DNA from: Immundisolibacteraceae bacterium
GTDB taxonomy: Bacteria > Pseudomonadota > Gammaproteobacteria > Immundisolibacterales > Immundisolibacteraceae
Assembly: GCA_019090185.1 (NCBI GenBank)
Contig: JAHRWJ010000131.1
Coordinates: forward strand, 1 to 10,986
DNA: 10,986 nucleotides
Reading direction: 5' to 3'
Made by a program: the position numbers and the translations under genes. Under the pieces are notes generated by a model. It saw only the letters and a program-made list of their open reading frames with translations. It searched no databases and was not told the origin of the DNA. This document shows, in pieces, positions 7,194 through 10,986 of the stretch. How positions within the stretch are numbered: the stretch's first letter is position 1; each line of letters starts with the position of its first letter.

Positions 7194-8882
7194 TCAACGA
7201 CTACCCTGCTGCGCGACTCGATAAGCCAGCTGACGGCGACTCAAACCGATCATCCGCGCTGCTGCCGCCTGGTTGCCACCGGCCTGCTCCATCGCCATCC
7301 GCACTAGCGCCTGCTCCAGCTCAGCTAATGTGGGCAACTCAGTCTCGCCTAAGGGCATGTGCGGCTGCATCTGTTCGAGCAATAATTGATCTGCCAAACC
7401 AGTACCGTCCAAACCCATCAACAGCATCGATAGCGGCTGCCGCAACTCGGCTTCACCCAGCATATCCTGCAAACTGATCAACTGCCCCTGAACCGTTAAA
7501 ATAACCCCACGTTCGACCATGTTTTCCAGTTCGCGAATATTTCCGGGAAATTCATACTGCATTAATCCCACCACCGCCTGCTGGGTAAAGCCATCGACTG
7601 CCAATTGATGGCGCTGGGCATATTTCTGCCGGAAGAACTCCATAAGCAATGGAATATCGTCCTGACGTTCCCGCAACGGCGGTATGCGCAACGGAAAAAC
7701 ACTCAACCGATAATAAAGGTCCCTCCGAAAACGGCCATCCTCAACCGCCTGCTGCAGATCAACATTGGTCGCCGCGACCACCCGCACATCCACAGCAATC
7801 GATTGACTACCACCAACCCGCTCAATTTCGCGTTCCTGCAGGGCCCGCAATAGCTTGCCCTGCGCCGAAAAACTCAGACTGCCAACCTCATCCAGAAACA
7901 GCGTACCGCCCTCGGCTCGTTCAAACCGGCCAGCTCGGGTCGCCACTGCGCCGGTAAAACCACCGCGCTCAACCCCGAACAGTTCTGACTCCACCAGTTC
8001 TGTGGGCAGCGCCGCACAGTTGACCCCAACAAAGGGCCCAGACTGACGACGACTCAACCGATGCACGGTTTTGGCAAACACCTCCTTACCTACCCCGGTT
8101 TCACCCAGCAACAACACGGTGGCGCTGGTTGGCGCGACCTTCTCCAGCCGTTTCATGGTCAATGAGAAACCAGCCGATATGCCTACCAGCTGCTGCTCAA
8201 CTGAGGCACCATCCGCAGCGTCAGATTGGGCCAGGTCAAAACGGTTAACGAAGTCATGTGGGTGGTAGTAACGCGCCCCCGGATCCTGCTGTTGCCACTG
8301 CTGCAACGGCCGACCTATCAACCGACAAGCCTCATGGCCCATAGCCGCGCACTCCACCTCTCGAAACAACATCGGCGAACCCATAAAGGCGCTAGAAAAG
8401 CCACTGGCATAACCGCTTTGCATCCAACAAACCGGTTCGGGCGATAGACCAAGTATCCGTTTATGCACTTCCGCCTCGATCGAATCATGGGCCAGAAACT
8501 CACCGTAAAAACTGCCAGTTTCGCGATCTATCTCAATAGCAATGGTCTGCACTGCGGCCATGCCCGACATCGCATGCATATCGGGACCGACCAGAAAAGC
8601 ATCTCGATAGGCCGAACCTGGGCTTCCCTGCTGAGCTAACGCCGCATCTCGGGTGCCATCCGCATATCCCAACCGGGAATAAAGACTGCGGGTTTTGTCG
8701 ATGCCCAGCACTTCCAGTAATTCAGCCCGCTGCCCGGCGAAGGTATCACCGCGCATTAACACGGCACGCCGACCTGCCCAACTGATGTGACCTTTTTCAG
8801 GGTTCAGGTCGATTAAATCTAGTAACCGCCGGCGGCGCTGATCGCTTTGCCGCTCTTGCTCAGAATTATCACCGCTCACCAT
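7194..8882 (-). CDS. Sigma54-dependent aromatic-sensing activator, XylR/DmpR/MopR type
   Basis: A 562-residue one-component regulator that should bind an aromatic effector directly and activate sigma54-RNA polymerase at the divergent dioxygenase promoter. Order: XylR_N domain (about 17-100), V4R sensor (about 125-190), linker, AAA+ domain (about 232-455) and a Fis-type helix-turn-helix (about 520-560, [19 protein letters not shown]). The sensor keeps the four zinc ligands of MopR at identical spacing: Cys152, Glu175, Cys178 and Cys186. The pocket His is present (His103), but the pocket Trp position is Ala131. The AAA+ part has Walker A GETGVGKE (260-267), Walker B TLFLDE (ending 332), and the sigma54-contact loop as GGFTGA (307-312) instead of GAFTGA. 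I chose the ATG at 8882 because GAGG lies eight bases before it; a GTG at 8891 would add three residues but has no ribosome site. The effector is unknown. Confidence 0.95.
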   Translation of the reverse strand: MVSGDNSEQERQSDQRRRRLLDLIDLNPEKGHISWAGRRAVLMRGDTFAGQRAELLEVLGIDKTRSLYSRLGYADGTRDAALAQQGSPGSAYRDAFLVGPDMHAMSGMAAVQTIAIEIDRETGSFYGEFLAHDSIEAEVHKRILGLSPEPVCWMQSGYASGFSSAFMGSPMLFREVECAAMGHEACRLIGRPLQQWQQQDPGARYYHPHDFVNRFDLAQSDAADGASVEQQLVGISAGFSLTMKRLEKVAPTSATVLLLGETGVGKEVFAKTVHRLSRRQSGPFVGVNCAALPTELVESELFGVERGGFTGAVATRAGRFERAEGGTLFLDEVGSLSFSAQGKLLRALQEREIERVGGSQSIAVDVRVVAATNVDLQQAVEDGRFRRDLYYRLSVFPLRIPPLRERQDDIPLLMEFFRQKYAQRHQLAVDGFTQQAVVGLMQYEFPGNIRELENMVERGVILTVQGQLISLQDMLGEAELRQPLSMLLMGLDGTGLADQLLLEQMQPHMPLGETELPTLAELEQALVRMAMEQAGGNQAAAARMIGLSRRQLAYRVAQQGSR

Positions 8883-8902
8883 CGAAGACACCTCAGCTCA
8901 CT

Positions 8903-8916
8903 AGACATTTTTGTCT
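8903..8916. promoter_or_regulatory. Dyad AGACA-N4-TGTCT, candidate upstream activator site (distal)
   Basis: A perfect 5-base dyad with a TTTT centre about 160 bases before the expected dioxygenase transcription start, a usual distance for XylR/DmpR binding sites. It also lies just inside the regulator's own leader. It does not copy the published XylR site sequence, so binding is inferred from symmetry and place. Confidence 0.4.
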
Positions 8917-8930
8917 CAATTTTTCTGGAA

Positions 8931-8959
8931 AATATATTCCTCCACAACAAAATTGTCAC
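8931..8959 (-). promoter_or_regulatory. Sigma70 promoter of the regulator gene
   Basis: On the minus strand GTGACA (8959-8954) and TATATT (8936-8931) each match the sigma70 consensus at 5 of 6 positions and are exactly 17 bases apart. Transcription would start near 8924, giving a leader of about 42 bases before the ATG at 8882. The -35 box lies inside the dyad at 8956-8969, a candidate regulator site, which suggests autoregulation. Confidence 0.65.
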
Positions 8960-8969
8960 TTTTTGGTGA
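8956..8969. promoter_or_regulatory. Dyad TCAC-N6-GTGA, candidate upstream activator site (proximal)
   Basis: A 4-base dyad centred 53 bases (about five helical turns) from the distal dyad and about 108 bases before the expected dioxygenase start. TTGTC occurs at both sites, at 8911-8915 and 8953-8957, 42 bases (four turns) apart. Another dyad, TTTTC-TG-GAAAA at 8921-8932, lies between them, so the exact site pair is uncertain. Confidence 0.35.
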
Positions 8970-9014
8970 TTATTCACTCCCAATTAACCGCAGAGAAATT
9001 ACTTTTCCGATCAT

Positions 9015-9027
9015 TATCAATAAGTTA
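9015..9027 (+). promoter_or_regulatory. IHF binding site between activator sites and sigma54 promoter
   Basis: TATCAATAAGTTA matches the IHF consensus WATCAA-N4-TTR at every defined base and sits in an AT-rich stretch. It lies between the dyads and the -24 element, where IHF bends DNA in XylR- and DmpR-controlled promoters. Confidence 0.65.
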
Positions 9028-9043
9028 TTAAAAAAACCCATCA

Positions 9044-9061
9044 CTGGCAGTAAATTTGCTT
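9044..9061 (+). promoter_or_regulatory. Sigma54 (-24/-12) promoter of the dioxygenase operon
   Basis: CTGGCAGTAAATTTGCTT has the invariant GG (9046-9047) and GC (9058-9059) with the required spacing, and otherwise follows YTGGCACG-N4-TTGCW except at two less conserved bases. Transcription should begin near 9070-9072, leaving a leader of about 74 bases before the alpha-subunit ATG. The divergent gene encodes a sigma54-dependent activator, which strongly supports the call. Confidence 0.8.
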
Positions 9062-9144
9062 AGTCCCATTGCAACAACCGTCACCAGCCCAACGATAAGG
9101 CGGGCGAAAACGACAGACAAGCTAACAGTGGGAGCTGCTTTTAC

Positions 9145-10545
9145 ATGATGGATTTGAGCCAGCTGGTCGACACCAAAACCGGACGCCAGTCGAAAAAAAT
9201 ATTCACCGACCCTGATCTCTATGAACTAGAGATGGAACGCATCTACGCACGCTGCTGGCTGTTTCTGGCTCACGAATCGCAAATACCGGAACCCGGCGAT
9301 TTTATGCGCACCTTCATGGGCGAAGATGAGGTGCTGGTGATTCGTCAGGATGATGGCTCCATCAACGCCTTTTTAAATTTCTGCCCCCACCGCGGCAACC
9401 GAATCTGTAAGGCTGATAAGGGCCATCAGCGTCAATTTAGCTGTGCCTACCACGGCTGGTCATTTGCCACCAACGGCGACCTGATTGGCGTGCCACTGGA
9501 AACCGAGGCCTATTACGACAAACTCAATAAACAAGATTTTGGTCTGATCCCAGTCACCCAGGTGGACACTTATAAAGGGCTGGTGTTTGGCTGTTTTGAT
9601 GCGGACGGGCCAAGCCTGAGCGATTATTTAGGCGACATGAAGTGGTACATCGATGTCTGGCTCGACGCCATGCCCGGCGGATCGGAGCTTTTAGGTAACA
9701 CCCAGAAAGTCACCATCGACGCCAACTGGAAATTACCGATTGAAAATGTCGCCGGTGATGGCTATCACCTGGGCTGGGCTCATGCCGGCGCCATGACCGT
9801 GTCTACCAGCCTTGGCGTGAGTGGGCTCTCGGTCGGCAATACCGATGTCGATATTAGCGGCGGTCTCTCCATTGCCGGGCTCAATGGCCACTCGGTGCTG
9901 GCATCCCTGGATGGCGAGGATGGATCAGGCTACGGCTTTTATCCAGACCCACAACCAGCGCTGGACTACCTGCAGCAGAACCGAGCCACCGCAATCGAAA
10001 AACTCGGAGAATTTCGCGGCAAAAACCTCTGGGGCTCGCAGATTAATTTCACCATCTATCCCAATCTGCAGTTTTTGCCTGGCCTCAACTGGTTTCGGGT
10101 TTACCACCCCAAAGGGCCCGGACGTTATGAACAGTGGACCTGGGCAATGGCCGAAAAGGCGATGCCGGAATCACTCAAACAGCAAATCATTGAAAACCAG
10201 GCACGCACTTTTGGGCCTGCTGGACTGTTTGATAACGACGATGGCGACAACCTGGAGGCGATTACCGAACTTGGCCGTGGCTGGCGCACCCGCCAGGCCG
10301 ACGTATACGCCAACATGGCGCTGGGCCGGGAACATACCCTGCCCGGTTTACCCGGCATCATCACCGATGGCCTGGTCTGCGAGCAGAACCAGCGCTGGAT
10401 GTATCGGCGCTGGCTTGACCTGATGCAGGCCGACGGCTGGGCCGAAGTACCGGATTACCAGGCCGAACAAGCCGAGCTTCGCCAATGCGAGCAGGCTGAA
10501 GCTGGGTTTACTGGGCAGCCTCAGCCAGAACAAGGAGCCGCCTGA
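9145..10545 (+). CDS. Aromatic ring-hydroxylating dioxygenase, large (alpha) subunit
   Basis: A 466-residue catalytic subunit of a Rieske non-heme iron oxygenase, which adds dioxygen to an aromatic ring to give a cis-dihydrodiol or hydroxylated product using electrons from a ferredoxin/reductase. The N-terminal Rieske domain has C80-P-H82 and C100-x2-H103. The catalytic domain has the mononuclear-iron motif GDGYHLGWAH, with His208 and His213 as ligands and Asp205 as the bridging Asp between the centres; the third ligand should be Asp365 or Asp366 in the acidic DNDDGD stretch. Positions and motifs closely resemble naphthalene dioxygenase, with some biphenyl-dioxygenase-like features. A polar Gln/Glu-rich tail of about 25 residues follows the usual end. 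GGGAG lies 10 bases before the first ATG; a second in-frame ATG follows at once. The substrate cannot be fixed. No ferredoxin or reductase gene is visible before the right edge. Confidence 0.95.
   Translation: MMDLSQLVDTKTGRQSKKIFTDPDLYELEMERIYARCWLFLAHESQIPEPGDFMRTFMGEDEVLVIRQDDGSINAFLNFCPHRGNRICKADKGHQRQFSCAYHGWSFATNGDLIGVPLETEAYYDKLNKQDFGLIPVTQVDTYKGLVFGCFDADGPSLSDYLGDMKWYIDVWLDAMPGGSELLGNTQKVTIDANWKLPIENVAGDGYHLGWAHAGAMTVSTSLGVSGLSVGNTDVDISGGLSIAGLNGHSVLASLDGEDGSGYGFYPDPQPALDYLQQNRATAIEKLGEFRGKNLWGSQINFTIYPNLQFLPGLNWFRVYHPKGPGRYEQWTWAMAEKAMPESLKQQIIENQARTFGPAGLFDNDDGDNLEAITELGRGWRTRQADVYANMALGREHTLPGLPGIITDGLVCEQNQRWMYRRWLDLMQADGWAEVPDYQAEQAELRQCEQAEAGFTGQPQPEQGAA
10532..10537 (+). promoter_or_regulatory. 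Strong Shine-Dalgarno of the beta subunit inside the alpha coding end
   Basis: AAGGAG lies seven bases before the beta ATG, within the last codons of alpha. Alpha's stop and beta's start share a base in TGATG, a classic termination-reinitiation junction that should hold the two subunits near equal amounts. Confidence 0.8.
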
Positions 10546-10986
10546 TGAACAAAACAGCGGAACAGTCTGACCATTTTCTACCCAGCAAGACCCAGCCCAG
10601 TGCGGATGCGGTTTACCTGGACCTGACGCGACGATTACATTTTGAGGCGCGCCTGATGGACCAGTTACGCTACCAGGAATGGCTCGAACTGATGGCAGAG
10701 GATGTCATCTACTGGTCACCGCTGATCGCCCGCAAACTGCGCAACGAAGCCAATGCCCCCGCCGAAACCTATCCTGGATTCATCTTCAACGAACGCAAGC
10801 AGCACCTGCAGATGCGCGTCACCCGACTGGACAGCAAGCTAGTCTGGTGCGAAGACCCAATCAACCACGCCCGCCATCTGGTGAGCAATGTAGAGGTGTT
10901 TGATACGGATGACAGCGACCAGGTCAAGGTCTACTCGGCGGTGGACCTGCACCGTAGCCGCCTGGACAGCAAACTCAAACGCATCA
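10545..10986 (+). CDS. Aromatic ring-hydroxylating dioxygenase, small (beta) subunit (3' end cut by window edge)
   Basis: 147 codons of the structural beta subunit are present, running open to the right edge; family members are about 160-190 residues, so roughly 20-45 residues are missing. It begins MNKTAEQSDHF and shows the NTF2-like fold's typical stretches: an early helix with FEARLMDQLRYQEWLELM, then VIYWSPL, then RVTRLDSKLVWCEDP followed by RHLVSNVEV, which is highly characteristic of ring-hydroxylating beta subunits. In this family beta caps the alpha3 trimer to give an alpha3beta3 hexamer and is not itself catalytic. The start overlaps alpha's stop by one base and has a strong ribosome site, so expression is coupled to alpha and controlled by the same sigma54 promoter. 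Confidence 0.94.
   Translation, partial: MNKTAEQSDHFLPSKTQPSADAVYLDLTRRLHFEARLMDQLRYQEWLELMAEDVIYWSPLIARKLRNEANAPAETYPGFIFNERKQHLQMRVTRLDSKLVWCEDPINHARHLVSNVEVFDTDDSDQVKVYSAVDLHRSRLDSKLKRI

Noticed and set aside
8883..8891. GTG start three codons upstream for the regulator
   Set aside because: No ribosome-binding site precedes it; GAG directly abuts the GTG. The ATG at 8882 has GAGG at proper spacing. MopR residue numbers happen to match the GTG version, so it is not fully excluded.

Overview
The window looks like chromosomal DNA of a Gram-negative, probably gammaproteobacterial, aromatic- or hydrocarbon-degrading bacterium of moderate GC content. The evidence is an RND efflux pair, a signal-peptide-bearing outer-membrane beta-barrel with a C-terminal Phe, a XylR/DmpR-type sigma54 activator and a Rieske ring-hydroxylating oxygenase. 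The genus cannot be named from the sequence alone.

Layout. Almost everything from 1 to 8882 is on the minus strand. Read in the direction of transcription (right to left), it contains a sigma54-dependent aromatic-sensing regulator (7194-8882), an orphan ParA-like ATPase (6370-7113), two tandem universal stress proteins (5829-6278 and 5344-5784), a 559-base stretch with no convincing gene, a small outer-membrane beta-barrel protein (4219-4806) with a strong intrinsic terminator, and an RND efflux operon: adaptor (2937-4046) followed by an inner-membrane permease (2924 to beyond the left edge). On the plus strand, divergent from the regulator, lie the alpha subunit (9145-10545) and the start of the beta subunit (10545 to beyond the right edge) of a ring-hydroxylating dioxygenase. 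These two are translationally coupled.

The most informative part is the 262-base divergent region 8883-9144. It holds a sigma54 -24/-12 promoter with correct GG/GC spacing facing the dioxygenase, a full match to the IHF consensus just upstream, dyad symmetries further upstream that could bind the regulator, and a good sigma70 promoter facing the regulator whose -35 box lies inside one dyad. This is the XylR/DmpR arrangement: the regulator senses an aromatic compound, activates the dioxygenase from a distance through IHF-assisted looping, and may limit its own synthesis. The sensor keeps the MopR/DmpR-type zinc ligands and pocket His, but has Ala where phenol sensors have the pocket Trp, so the inducer is probably not simple phenol.

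Other notable points are a near-consensus FNR/ANR box upstream of the stress-protein pair, a ParA-like ATPase whose signature lysine is Glu, and a long-spaced perfect inverted repeat in the gene-poor stretch. I see no CRISPR array, RNA gene, insertion sequence or recognisable defence system. The window is best read as a catabolic locus with neighbouring stress and efflux genes; no wholly new system is evident.
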